The notes below the pieces were generated by a model. It was not told the origin of the DNA, made no database searches, and saw only the letters and a list, made by a program, of their open reading frames with translations. A stretch of DNA of 7,535 bases. Source: CAYPOY01 sp964412395. GTDB lineage: Bacteria > Chloroflexota > Anaerolineae > B4-G1. Shown here piece by piece: positions 1 through 5,612 of this stretch (positions within the stretch are counted from its first letter, which is position 1; every line of letters begins with the position of its first letter). The position numbers were made by a program, and so were the translations under genes. The stretch spans positions 1 through 7,535 of the forward strand of contig CAYPOY010000260.1 of NCBI GenBank assembly GCA_964412395.1, read 5' to 3'.

Positions 1-202
1 CGTAGAGCCGCTCCTCGAAGTCCACAGTGAGGGGAAAGAAATTGATCCCCTCGCGAGCAGTGCGTGACATCGTCGCTGTGACGAGCAACAGCGTGTCGCC
101 ACAGCGAACCGTGACTGCACCGCCTGCCTGTTGGGCCAATTTCCCGGTCTCAATGGTAACGACCTCGTCTCCCAACGTGGCGGTAAATTTGTGACTATTC
201 AC
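1..202 (-). CDS. pnp: Polynucleotide phosphorylase, N-terminal fragment (cut by window edge)
   Basis: PNPase is a trimeric, phosphorolytic 3'-to-5' exoribonuclease of mRNA turnover and a degradosome partner in many bacteria. Only the first 67 codons are present; the gene runs off the left edge. The translation shows the start of the first RNase PH domain: 'TIETGKLAQQAGGAVTVRCG' at about residues 17-36, then 'DTLLLVTATMS' and 'REGINFFPLTVDFEERLY', all typical of PNPase N-termini. The start is GTG at 202, because GGAGG at 211-215 lies 8 bases upstream and the protein then begins 'MNSHKFTATLGDE', as expected for the family. It lies downstream of rpsO on the same strand, the usual rpsO-pnp order. 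Its Shine-Dalgarno can pair with an upstream ACCTCC (separate entry). Identity is secure; only the N-terminus is seen. Confidence 0.95.
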   Translation of the reverse strand, partial: MNSHKFTATLGDEVVTIETGKLAQQAGGAVTVRCGDTLLLVTATMSRTAREGINFFPLTVDFEERLY

Positions 203-209
203 TTTATAC

Positions 210-239
210 ACCTCCGTGTCTGAGGCCAGGCGTGGAGGT
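210..239 (-). promoter_or_regulatory. Hairpin masking the pnp ribosome-binding site
   Basis: In the transcript, ACCUCC (complement of 234-239) can pair over six perfect base pairs with GGAGGU (complement of 210-215), which is the pnp Shine-Dalgarno. The loop is 18 nt. This would hide the ribosome-binding site. The pairing is seen in the sequence; a regulatory role is inferred. E. coli pnp is autoregulated through structure in its leader, which gives precedent for leader control but not for this exact arrangement. Confidence 0.5.
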
Positions 240-258
240 CAGGGACTGGGGGGTATCT

Positions 259-286
259 CGTAGCAAATTGCTCGTTGTTGGCTACG
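259..286 (-). repeat. Inverted repeat in the pnp leader
   Basis: CGTAGC at 259-264 and GCTACG at 281-286 are perfect 6-bp inverted repeats with a 16-nt loop. Directly beside it, GGGG at 286-289 and CCCC at 294-297 could close a tetraloop hairpin, sharing G286 with the first stem. Further right, ACTGGC 359-364 can pair with GCCAGT 373-378. Together with the larger stem at 394-429 they make the 203-460 spacer unusually rich in potential RNA structure. I see no convincing promoter or RNA gene of a known family here. Confidence 0.4.
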
Positions 287-393
287 GGGCACTCCCCAAT
301 TCCTGGACCTGTGCCGGGCCTCTCAGATTATTTGATCAGGGGCGGTTTTCACCCCGGTACTGGCTCTTTCAGGCCAGTGCCCTGGATATGCCA

Positions 394-429
394 AACGAGT
401 AGATGGGCACACCCTCACATCTACTCGTT
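394..429 (-). terminator. 12-bp perfect hairpin between rpsO and pnp (processing site, attenuator or weak terminator)
   Basis: AACGAGTAGATG at 394-405 is exactly complementary to CATCTACTCGTT at 418-429, with a 12-nt loop. It begins about 30 nt after the rpsO stop codon. On the minus strand the stem is followed only by T-GG, so there is no proper U-tract and efficient intrinsic termination is doubtful. In E. coli the rpsO-pnp spacer holds a terminator and an RNase III-cleaved hairpin, so a processing or attenuation role is a reasonable inference. The base pairing itself is certain. Confidence 0.5.
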
Positions 430-440
430 CGGTGGACCTT

Positions 441-458
441 CCAATGATGCCAATGATG
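441..458. repeat. Tandem 9-mer CCAATGATG x2
   Basis: CCAATGATG occurs twice head to tail at 441-449 and 450-458, just beyond the rpsO stop codon (461-463 on the minus strand). It is likely a small slippage duplication with no evident function. Confidence 0.6.
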
Positions 459-460
459 TG

Positions 461-730
461 CTACCTGCGCAACCCGAGTCGCTGGAGGATCTCCTTGTAG
501 CGTTCAGGAGCTCTGTGACTGAGATAGGTCAGATGACGCCGGCGTTGGCCGACCATCTTAATCAGGCCACGCCGGGAGTGCTCATCGTGCTTGTGTGTCT
601 TCAGGTGTTCCGTCAGTTGATTGATGCGGGTGGTCAGCAGCGCGATCTGTACTTCCGGCGAGCCGGTATCGTTGAGCGCGCGGCCGTACTCCTGGATGAT
701 GGTTTCTTTCTCGCTTTTACTCAGCGGCAC
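461..730 (-). CDS. rpsO: 30S ribosomal protein S15
   Basis: S15 binds 16S rRNA early in assembly of the 30S platform. The 89-residue product reads 'MPLSKSEKETIIQEYGRALN', then 'DTGSPEVQIALLTTRINQLT', the 'LKTHKHDEHSRRGL' core and 'MVGQRRRHLTYLSH', ending 'YKEILQRLGLRR'; these are hallmark S15 segments. I chose GTG at 730 over the adjacent in-frame ATG at 733 for two reasons. The strong AAGGAGG (736-742) lies 5 bases from the GTG but only 2 from the ATG. The GTG start also gives exactly the usual 89 residues with the family's 'M-(A/P)-L' beginning. A longer reading from 748 would add six unfamiliar residues. It is followed on the same strand by pnp and is probably transcribed from the candidate promoter at 792-820. 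S15 commonly autoregulates via its leader; I cannot recognise a known S15-binding leader fold here. Confidence 0.97.
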   Translation of the reverse strand: MPLSKSEKETIIQEYGRALNDTGSPEVQIALLTTRINQLTEHLKTHKHDEHSRRGLIKMVGQRRRHLTYLSHRAPERYKEILQRLGLRR

Positions 731-791
731 CATTGCCTCCTTCCACACACGGGTGGGGCTCGATATACACGCCTCCCGATCTTACAAAGCT

Positions 792-820
792 ATTTTACCA
801 CGATTCAGCCCCAGGCGCAA
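792..820 (-). promoter_or_regulatory. Candidate sigma-70-type promoter for rpsO-pnp
   Basis: On the minus strand TTGCGC (complement of 815-820) and TAAAAT (complement of 792-797) are separated by exactly 17 bases. The -10 matches consensus at 5 of 6 positions and the -35 at 3 of 6. Transcription would start near 785, giving a leader of about 55 nt before the rpsO start. Confidence 0.5.
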
Positions 821-863
821 ATTGGGGGCGGACGTGAGGCGCAATCGCATCTACGCATTAGAT

Positions 864-892
864 TTGTAGTCCTTCTCAAATTGCGGTAGAAT
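864..892 (+). promoter_or_regulatory. Candidate sigma-70-type promoter for murJ
   Basis: TTGTAG at 864-869 and TAGAAT at 887-892 are separated by 17 bases. The -10 matches at 5 of 6 positions and the -35 at 3 of 6. It would start transcription near 899 and give a leader of about 75 nt that holds short GC-rich stems (for example GGG-CTTCGGT-CCC around 909-921). It is divergent from the rpsO promoter, with the two -35 boxes about 43 bases apart. Confidence 0.45.
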
Positions 893-973
893 GGCGCGGA
901 TCTGTGAGGGCTTCGGTCCCGGAGGCGATGTGCCGTCGGGGCAGGCAGTCGCCCACGGGATAGGAGGAGAGGA

Positions 974-2569
974 TTGGACGAAGCGTACAGGACATCAGTA
1001 CAGCGAGAAGTGGAGGTCGCGCAGGCAGCCGGGGTTATTGCACTGGGCAACGTCGCCAGCCGCGTGCTTGGGCTGGTGCGGGAGATGGTCAAGTCCGGCC
1101 TCTTCGGTGCGGGCCCTCACGTGGATGCGCTGAACGCGGCGCTCCGCGTCCCTAACACCCTCTACGATCTCCTGGTGGGCGGTATGATCAACTCTGCTCT
1201 TATTCCCGTCCTCTCCGACTACGCTGTCCCGGAGCGGCGGGCGGAGTTGTGGCATCTGCTCAGTGTTCTCCTTAGTATCACCTCGCTGGCCCTGTGCGGG
1301 CTCGTCCTGCTAGGGGAACTTCTGGCCCACCAGGTGGTCTGGTTGCTGGTAGAAGGGCTGTCGTCCCCCTACCAGGCCCTGGCGACTGACCTCCTGCGCC
1401 TGGTGCTCCCGGCGGTTATCTTTCTTAGCCTGTCCAGCATCCTGTCCGGTAGTCTCTACGCTCTCAAGCGGTTCACTTTCCCTGCTTTCACTGCAGCCAT
1501 CTTCAACGCCGGTGTCGTCGTCGTGACGCTGGCCCTGGGCTGTCGCTGGGGGGTCCACAGTATGGCAGCCGGGCTGCTGGTAGGTGCGGCTCTCCAGGTG
1601 GCGCTCCAACTGCCAGGGCTGCGCGATGCTCGTCTGCGCCTTGTCCTCGATCTCTGCCACCCCGCCCTGCGCCGCATTGTCCGTCTCTATTTGCCTATCC
1701 TGATCGGCCTGGTGGTGGACACACTGGCGGTGTTTCTGAGTTACAATTTGGCCTCCCGTATTGGAGAAGGTTCTATATCCTGGATGGAGTACGCAGCAAC
1801 GATCATCCAGTTTCCCCTCGGCCTGATCGTCACTGCCATCTCCGTCGCCACTCTCCCCACTCTTTCCCGGCAGGCCAGCGCTGAGGAGAACGGACCTTTC
1901 CAGGCCACTCTGGCCCAGGGGCTGCGGCTAGTTCTGTTCCTGATCATCCCGGCTACCATCGGCCTGTACGTGCTGGCCAATCCCATCATCGCCCTTATCT
2001 TCGAGCATGGCGACTTCACGCTGGTGGACACGGTGGCGACGGCGGAGGCGCTGCGCTGCGCGCTCCTGGGGTTGCTCTTCGCTGCCGTGGATCAGCTTCT
2101 CATTTTCGCTTTCTACGCCCGTAAGGACACGCTGACCCCTGCCTTGGTGGGTGTGGGGGCGACGTTCCTCTATGTCCTGATGGCCCTCACTCCTTGGTGG
2201 CTGGGGCTATTGACCCTGCCGCTTCTGGTTCTAGTCAACTCCCTCAAATTGACCGCCCACGCGCTGGCTATGCTGGTGCTGACCCGGCGGCGGCTGGGCG
2301 GGTTGGGCGATCACGGTCTGTGGCCCCTCACCCTGAAAGCCACCCTTGCCTCACTGGTGATGGCAGCGGTGACCTGGGGTGTGATGCGTGTCCTGGCAGT
2401 GGTGGCACCGCCGGACCTGTTGGGGAAACTACTGGTCGTGGGCGGGGCTGGGGGTGTTGGGGTGGCAGTCTACGGACTTCTGGCTCTGGTGTTGAGGCTT
2501 AAGGAGATTCACTTGATCCGCGCTGCCGTCGGCGATGGCCTGAACCGCTTGACGGGGCACGGGCGGTAG
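974..2569 (+). CDS. murJ: Lipid II flippase MurJ (MviN family)
   Basis: A MOP-superfamily membrane protein that flips lipid-linked peptidoglycan precursor across the inner membrane. At 531 residues with about 14 hydrophobic segments it has family length. Diagnostic features are 'SRVLGLVRE' (29-37), 'FGAGPHVDALNAALRVPN' (44-61), 'SALIPVLSDY' (74-83), 'GSISWMEYA' (266-274) and 'QFPLGLIVTAISVATLPTLS' (279-298). The start is TTG at 974, with AGGAGG at 962-967 six bases upstream. R30, R36 and D51 correspond to E. coli R18, R24 and D39. By my alignment from memory, the positions of E. coli R52, E57, D269 and R270 are Y64, G69, A275 and T276. That resembles actinobacterial-type MviN more than the E. 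coli protein. A pure lipid II flippase role is therefore likely but not certain; another MOP-family polyprenyl-lipid flippase is possible. Its stop overlaps the promoter of the next operon. Confidence 0.9.
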   Translation: MDEAYRTSVQREVEVAQAAGVIALGNVASRVLGLVREMVKSGLFGAGPHVDALNAALRVPNTLYDLLVGGMINSALIPVLSDYAVPERRAELWHLLSVLLSITSLALCGLVLLGELLAHQVVWLLVEGLSSPYQALATDLLRLVLPAVIFLSLSSILSGSLYALKRFTFPAFTAAIFNAGVVVVTLALGCRWGVHSMAAGLLVGAALQVALQLPGLRDARLRLVLDLCHPALRRIVRLYLPILIGLVVDTLAVFLSYNLASRIGEGSISWMEYAATIIQFPLGLIVTAISVATLPTLSRQASAEENGPFQATLAQGLRLVLFLIIPATIGLYVLANPIIALIFEHGDFTLVDTVATAEALRCALLGLLFAAVDQLLIFAFYARKDTLTPALVGVGATFLYVLMALTPWWLGLLTLPLLVLVNSLKLTAHALAMLVLTRRRLGGLGDHGLWPLTLKATLASLVMAAVTWGVMRVLAVVAPPDLLGKLLVVGGAGGVGVAVYGLLALVLRLKEIHLIRAAVGDGLNRLTGHGR

Positions 2570-2577
2570 ATTATAAT
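2549..2577 (+). promoter_or_regulatory. Near-consensus sigma-70-type promoter in the 3' end of murJ
   Basis: TTGACG (2549-2554, 5 of 6 matches) and TATAAT (2572-2577, 6 of 6) are separated by 17 bases. This is the best promoter-like sequence in the window. The -35 is within the last murJ codons and the -10 just follows the TAG stop at 2567-2569. It would drive the methyltransferase-sortase-small membrane protein cassette, with initiation near 2584. Confidence 0.7.
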
Positions 2578-2581
2578 CAGG

Positions 2582-2609
2582 CGTGAAACGTGAAACGTGA
2601 AGCGTGACA
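2582..2609 (+). repeat. Heptamer tandem repeat CGTGAAA x4
   Basis: Four head-to-tail 7-mers are present: CGTGAAA, CGTGAAA, CGTGAAG, CGTGACA. They begin at or next to the predicted transcription start of the promoter at 2549-2577 and end 18 bases before the chosen methyltransferase start. The array is seen directly. Whether it is a protein-binding array, a leader element or simple slippage DNA is unknown. Confidence 0.75.
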
Positions 2610-2627
2610 ACGGCATGAGAGGTGCGA

Positions 2628-3485
2628 TTGAGGATCGAGCAGAGCAAACCGGTTCGCCCCGAACGGTATGACGAGGGGTATTTCTTAGGTGCCTGCGAGG
2701 GATACGCGGAGTTTATCTCCAGCGAAGGGGCGCACCTTTCACGCCGGCTGGACCAGGCCTTCGAGGTGGCCGAGGTCGCGCCCGGGATGCGGGTGCTTGA
2801 CGTTGGCTGCGGACGGGGTGAGATTCTGCGCCACTGCGCGGGGATGGGGGCGCGAGCCTACGGCGTGGACTACGCGCCGGTGGCGTTGCGTATGGCGCGG
2901 GGACTGGCAGTGACCGATGAGGAGACGCGGTCTGCTGTAGGCATCTATCAGGCTAACGCCAAGCGGTTGCCTTTTCCTGCTGCCTTCTTCGACCGCGTGC
3001 TGATGTTCGACCTGGTGGAGCATCTACACCCGTGGGAACTGGACCAGGCTCTGGCGGAGGCACGGCGCGTGTTGCGACTCGACGGCCGGCTCATCGTCCA
3101 TACTGCTCCTAACGTCTGGTACGACCGCTACGCCTACCCGCTGGTGCGGCTGGTGCGTACGCTGATGGGGCAGGGGGCGAATTACCCAAGGCCCCCCCGC
3201 GCTATCATCCCGGCCAACCTCGACGTGCACGTGAATGAACAGAGCGCGACTAGCCTGGGGCGGGTACTGCAGCGGGCGGGCTTCCGCGCCCAGGTATGGC
3301 TGGACACGCCCCCGCAGAACCGGCAGGAGGGGTGGGTGTTTCGGATCGCCCGCTATGTCCTTTTCAACTGGCCGCCTTTCCGCTGGTTCTTCGAGCGGGA
3401 GGTGTTCGCGGTGGCGAGTGTGGATGTTTCCTGTCTCAGAGTGGGGCATCCGTATTGTAGATATGAAAGACCGTCGCACAGTTGA
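2628..3485 (+). CDS. Class I SAM-dependent methyltransferase, substrate unknown
   Basis: A cytoplasmic Rossmann-fold methyltransferase of 285 residues. Motif I 'VLDVGCGRGE' lies at about 56-65, the motif II acidic residue is D81 in 'GVDYAP', the post-II segment is 'ANAKRLPF' (109-116), and 'FDRVLMFDLVEHLH' (121-134) forms motif IV. 'EARRVLRLDGRLIVHTAPN' is the usual motif V/VI strand. The aromatic C-terminal region (about 235-265, with 'FNWPPFRWFFERE') is not diagnostic. The start is uncertain: TTG 2628 has GAGAGG (2617-2622) five bases upstream, whereas GTG 2622 would add two residues but has no visible Shine-Dalgarno. No ATG is available before motif I. The gene follows its own strong promoter and overlaps the sortase by 23 bases, so the two are probably co-translated. 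The sequence does not reveal the substrate; the context suggests envelope glycan or lipid. Confidence 0.85.
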   Translation: MRIEQSKPVRPERYDEGYFLGACEGYAEFISSEGAHLSRRLDQAFEVAEVAPGMRVLDVGCGRGEILRHCAGMGARAYGVDYAPVALRMARGLAVTDEETRSAVGIYQANAKRLPFPAAFFDRVLMFDLVEHLHPWELDQALAEARRVLRLDGRLIVHTAPNVWYDRYAYPLVRLVRTLMGQGANYPRPPRAIIPANLDVHVNEQSATSLGRVLQRAGFRAQVWLDTPPQNRQEGWVFRIARYVLFNWPPFRWFFEREVFAVASVDVSCLRVGHPYCRYERPSHS

Positions 3486-4443
3486 CGAGTTATCCGTCGA
3501 GGAACTGGAGGAGGTTCTGCGCATCCGCAAGCGGGAGGCGCGGCTGGAGCGTCTGCGCCAGTTGGGCAAGGAGGCCGAGGCGAGCGGTTTTGACCCGCTG
3601 GCTCCAAAGCCGGTTGAACCTCGGCCTCCATCCCTGCCGATGGCCTATCAGCGCTTCGAGGGCGAGGGGGCCACGGCGCAGTACCGGGCTCACGCGCTTG
3701 ACGAACCGCCCGCGGAGGAGAAACCCAGGCGGCAGCGGCATCGCATTCGCTGGGACTGGCTGCGCGATAAGAGCCTGTTGGTAATCGAGTTGGCCGTGCT
3801 GGCTGCGTTGATTCTGGTGCTATTCAGTTTGCAGGCGACGCTGCGCGAGATCAACGAAGAGGCCAGCCAGGCCCAGCAGGCTCAACTGTCCATTCTGCCT
3901 ACGCCCACGCCCACGCCCCTTATCCAGGTGGTTGTGCTGCCGGGGGGCCACACGCCGCCCGATTCGCCTGGCGGTCCCGCACCCGATGAAATCCCCGCCC
4001 ACCTGCGCGACCTGGTGAGTGCGATCACGCCGCTGCCCATGCCCACACCGGGGCCGGAACAGGCCGTCCGCATCCAGATTCCTGCCATCGGAGTAGACGC
4101 CCCGGTCGTGGAGGGGGACGACTGGGAACCGCTCAAGCAGGGGGTCGGTCACCACATCGGCAGTGCCAACCCGGGTGAGAGCGGCAATTGTGTTGTCTCG
4201 GCACACAACGACATCTTCGGCGAGATATTCCGTGCTCTGCCGGACGTTGACCTGGACGATGAGGTTTTTGTCCACACGGCCAGCCAGGTCTATCATTACG
4301 TTGTCACTCAGAAGCGCATCATTGAGCCGACAGAGGTGAGCGTGATGTACCCTGCTTCCAGCCCTGTGCTCACGCTCATTTCTTGCTATCCGTATGGGAT
4401 TGACACGCATCGCATCGTCGTCATTGCCGAGTTGCAACCGTGA
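3463..4443 (+). CDS. Membrane-anchored sortase family protein
   Basis: Sortases are cysteine transpeptidases that attach or polymerise surface proteins outside the membrane. This 326-residue protein has four parts. A charged, Glu/Arg-rich helix of probable coiled-coil type (about 8-40) is followed by a basic stretch (88-103). One membrane segment spans about 104-123. A Thr/Pro/Gly linker follows (146-200, 'PTPTPTP' and 'PMPTPGP'). The C-terminal sortase domain spans about 201-326. Catalytic residues are H248 in 'SAHND', C308 in 'TLISCYP' and R317 in 'DTHRIVV'. 'SAHND' departs from the common 'GH(R)' form. The ATG at 3463 is chosen because upstream codons in this frame read as non-protein-like sequence inside the methyltransferase. 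No good Shine-Dalgarno is visible, so coupling to the overlapping gene is likely. The long N-terminal cytoplasmic tail (about 100 residues) is longer than in most sortases. I cannot fix the class (D/E-like) and see no substrate in the window. Confidence 0.9.
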   Translation: MKDRRTVDELSVEELEEVLRIRKREARLERLRQLGKEAEASGFDPLAPKPVEPRPPSLPMAYQRFEGEGATAQYRAHALDEPPAEEKPRRQRHRIRWDWLRDKSLLVIELAVLAALILVLFSLQATLREINEEASQAQQAQLSILPTPTPTPLIQVVVLPGGHTPPDSPGGPAPDEIPAHLRDLVSAITPLPMPTPGPEQAVRIQIPAIGVDAPVVEGDDWEPLKQGVGHHIGSANPGESGNCVVSAHNDIFGEIFRALPDVDLDDEVFVHTASQVYHYVVTQKRIIEPTEVSVMYPASSPVLTLISCYPYGIDTHRIVVIAELQP

Positions 4444-4459
4444 GAGAGGAGAGGAGAGT

Positions 4460-4708
4460 ATGGCGAAGAAATCACGTCGCGTCAAGAAGAAGGGCCGGCA
4501 GAGGCACTTTTCGCCGGCCCAGATGGTACAGCCGGGGGTGAGTGAGGCGGCCAATGCCCCCTTCGACGTCACCCCGGTGCGTCCTGCGCCACAGGTGTCT
4601 GACCTGCGAGAGGAATACCGCTATGTCATCGCCGACCTCAAGCGCATCGGTATCATCGCTGTGGCGATGTTGGCGGTGTTGGTTGTTCTAGCGTTGTTGT
4701 GGACTTGA
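4460..4708 (+). CDS. Small basic single-pass membrane protein, unknown function
   Basis: An 82-residue protein. Its N-terminus is strongly basic ('MAKKSRRVKKKGRQRH') and is followed by a Pro-containing linker. The segment 'DLREEYRYVIADLKRIG' (48-64) leads into one C-terminal hydrophobic helix (about 63-81, 'IIAVAMLAVLVVLALL'). The basic N-terminus should stay in the cytoplasm, leaving the C-terminus at or just across the membrane. The ATG at 4460 is preceded by AGAGGAGAGGAG (4445-4456), an obvious purine-rich ribosome-binding site, and lies 16 bases after the sortase stop, so it is probably the last gene of that operon. I do not recognise a named family. It vaguely resembles small conserved Chloroflexota membrane proteins, but that is from memory. 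Confidence 0.8.
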   Translation: MAKKSRRVKKKGRQRHFSPAQMVQPGVSEAANAPFDVTPVRPAPQVSDLREEYRYVIADLKRIGIIAVAMLAVLVVLALLWT

Positions 4709-4724
4709 CATGCCAAACGCATGT
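4708..4724. other. Small hairpin in the convergent gap (weak terminator candidate)
   Basis: ACATGC at 4708-4713 and GCATGT at 4719-4724 form a perfect 6-bp stem with a 5-nt loop, starting on the last base of the preceding stop codon. There is no U-tract on either strand. The rest of the 88-base convergent gap (4709-4796) shows only an imperfect stem near 4760-4780. Termination here is a guess from position. Confidence 0.25.
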
Positions 4725-4796
4725 GAACACTGGGAAAGAGCATCACCGTCGCATCCTGGCTGATTGCCTGATCCAGCGCGAGTTGTGTCTGGTACA

Positions 4797-5612
4797 TCAA
4801 ACGTGGGCCTGGTCAGGCTTGCGAACGGGCAGCAGGGGGAGCGCCTGTGCTAACGTGGCCAATCCCCACGATACTCCCCAGTGCAGAGCCAGTGCCAGCC
4901 ACAGATTCTGAGTCAGCAGAAATAGCACACCGCTGACGACGGCCAGTGCCCCGCGCATCAATTGGCCTGGGGCCCACTGTGGGTCGGTCATGCCCTTGTG
5001 CCAGGCCGGGTTGAGTGTTGCCTCCAGCGCTGCCAGCGCTAACCCAATCCAGACGCCCCAATACGTGCCCACTGCGAGGACAGGCATGTTGCGGTAGAAG
5101 GCCCAGTGAATTTCGTGGTAGGCTGCCTCACGTAAAAGCACCCAGCCGGAACTGTTGGCCCTGGTTACTACATCTCCTGCACCAGTGGTGACTATGGCCC
5201 GACGGTAGGCCCACCAGCTCAATGCCAGCAGTGCCCACGCACCGAGGCCCAGTGCCACTGCCCATTCCACGTCGTGTGCCCAGTCGAGCCAGTTGGCAGT
5301 GATGTCGGCGCTGGCCTCTTTCCCGCCAGGAATAGGCAGGTCAAGTTGCTGCAACCCCAATAGCCGTCCGATGACAGCGTCGTGGCCCCACAGGAGCGCG
5401 GCAAAGGGCACGCCGATGTAGTACAGCAGACGGAGGAGTTGAAGCAGCCGGGGAGAAAAGCGCCAGGCGGTCAGGCGAGCGATAAAATCACCTACTGCAC
5501 CTGAGCTGGTCTGACAAAAGAACCATGCCAGGTTTGCCCAGAGGGCGGCCAGGAGCAGTGAGCTACTCAGCCACAGCCAGCCTTCGTTCCACATCACGGT
5601 CAGTTCAGACAT
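4797..5612 (-). CDS. Polytopic membrane protein, degenerate CPBP/Abi-type intramembrane protease-like
   Basis: A 271-residue protein with hydrophobic segments at about 13-33, 57-77, 113-137, 171-199 and 221-250. The segment 'REAAYHEIHWAFYRN' (161-175) aligns with CPBP motif 1 (EExxxR). 'LLTQNLWLALALHWGVSW' (232-249) looks like the 'slwpaillHaxxN' motif 3, with H244 as the metal-ligand-like histidine. The match is imperfect: the Glu-Glu pair one expects three residues before R174 is H169-W170, although E162, H166 and E167 are close by. It is therefore either an altered protease or a non-catalytic relative. The ATG at 5612 directly follows the histidine kinase stop in the same frame, with GAAGG three bases upstream in the end of that gene. 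This implies tight translational coupling. CPBP members include prenyl-protein proteases and bacteriocin-immunity proteins. The role here is unknown but probably linked to the kinase's signal. Confidence 0.6.
   Translation of the reverse strand: MSELTVMWNEGWLWLSSSLLLAALWANLAWFFCQTSSGAVGDFIARLTAWRFSPRLLQLLRLLYYIGVPFAALLWGHDAVIGRLLGLQQLDLPIPGGKEASADITANWLDWAHDVEWAVALGLGAWALLALSWWAYRRAIVTTGAGDVVTRANSSGWVLLREAAYHEIHWAFYRNMPVLAVGTYWGVWIGLALAALEATLNPAWHKGMTDPQWAPGQLMRGALAVVSGVLFLLTQNLWLALALHWGVSWGLATLAQALPLLPVRKPDQAHV

Noticed and set aside
275..889. Plus-strand open frame of 204 codons opposite rpsO
   Set aside because: It is the antisense shadow of rpsO and the pnp spacer. Its composition is not protein-like and the opposite strand encodes an unmistakable S15.
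891..1133. Plus-strand 80-codon frame starting ATG at 891, overlapping the murJ start
   Set aside because: Its start falls at the -10 box of the murJ promoter, it has no ribosome-binding site, and most of it overlaps conserved murJ codons in another frame.
2615..2671. 18-codon ATG micro-frame ahead of the methyltransferase
   Set aside because: It is out of frame with the gene, has no ribosome-binding site and no leader-peptide features such as codon runs.
3235..3462. N-terminal extension of the sortase frame by 76 codons
   Set aside because: The extension is Arg/Gly/Ser-rich out-of-frame translation of the methyltransferase. The natural start is the ATG at 3463.
3820..4572. Minus-strand 250-codon frame opposite the sortase
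   Set aside because: It is a high-GC antisense shadow. The plus strand carries sortase catalytic motifs in the expected order.
388..4719. The 10-mer ATGCCAAACG shared by 388-397 and 4710-4719, both next to hairpins
   Set aside because: Shared 10-mers are expected by chance many times in a window this long, and the flanks do not match.
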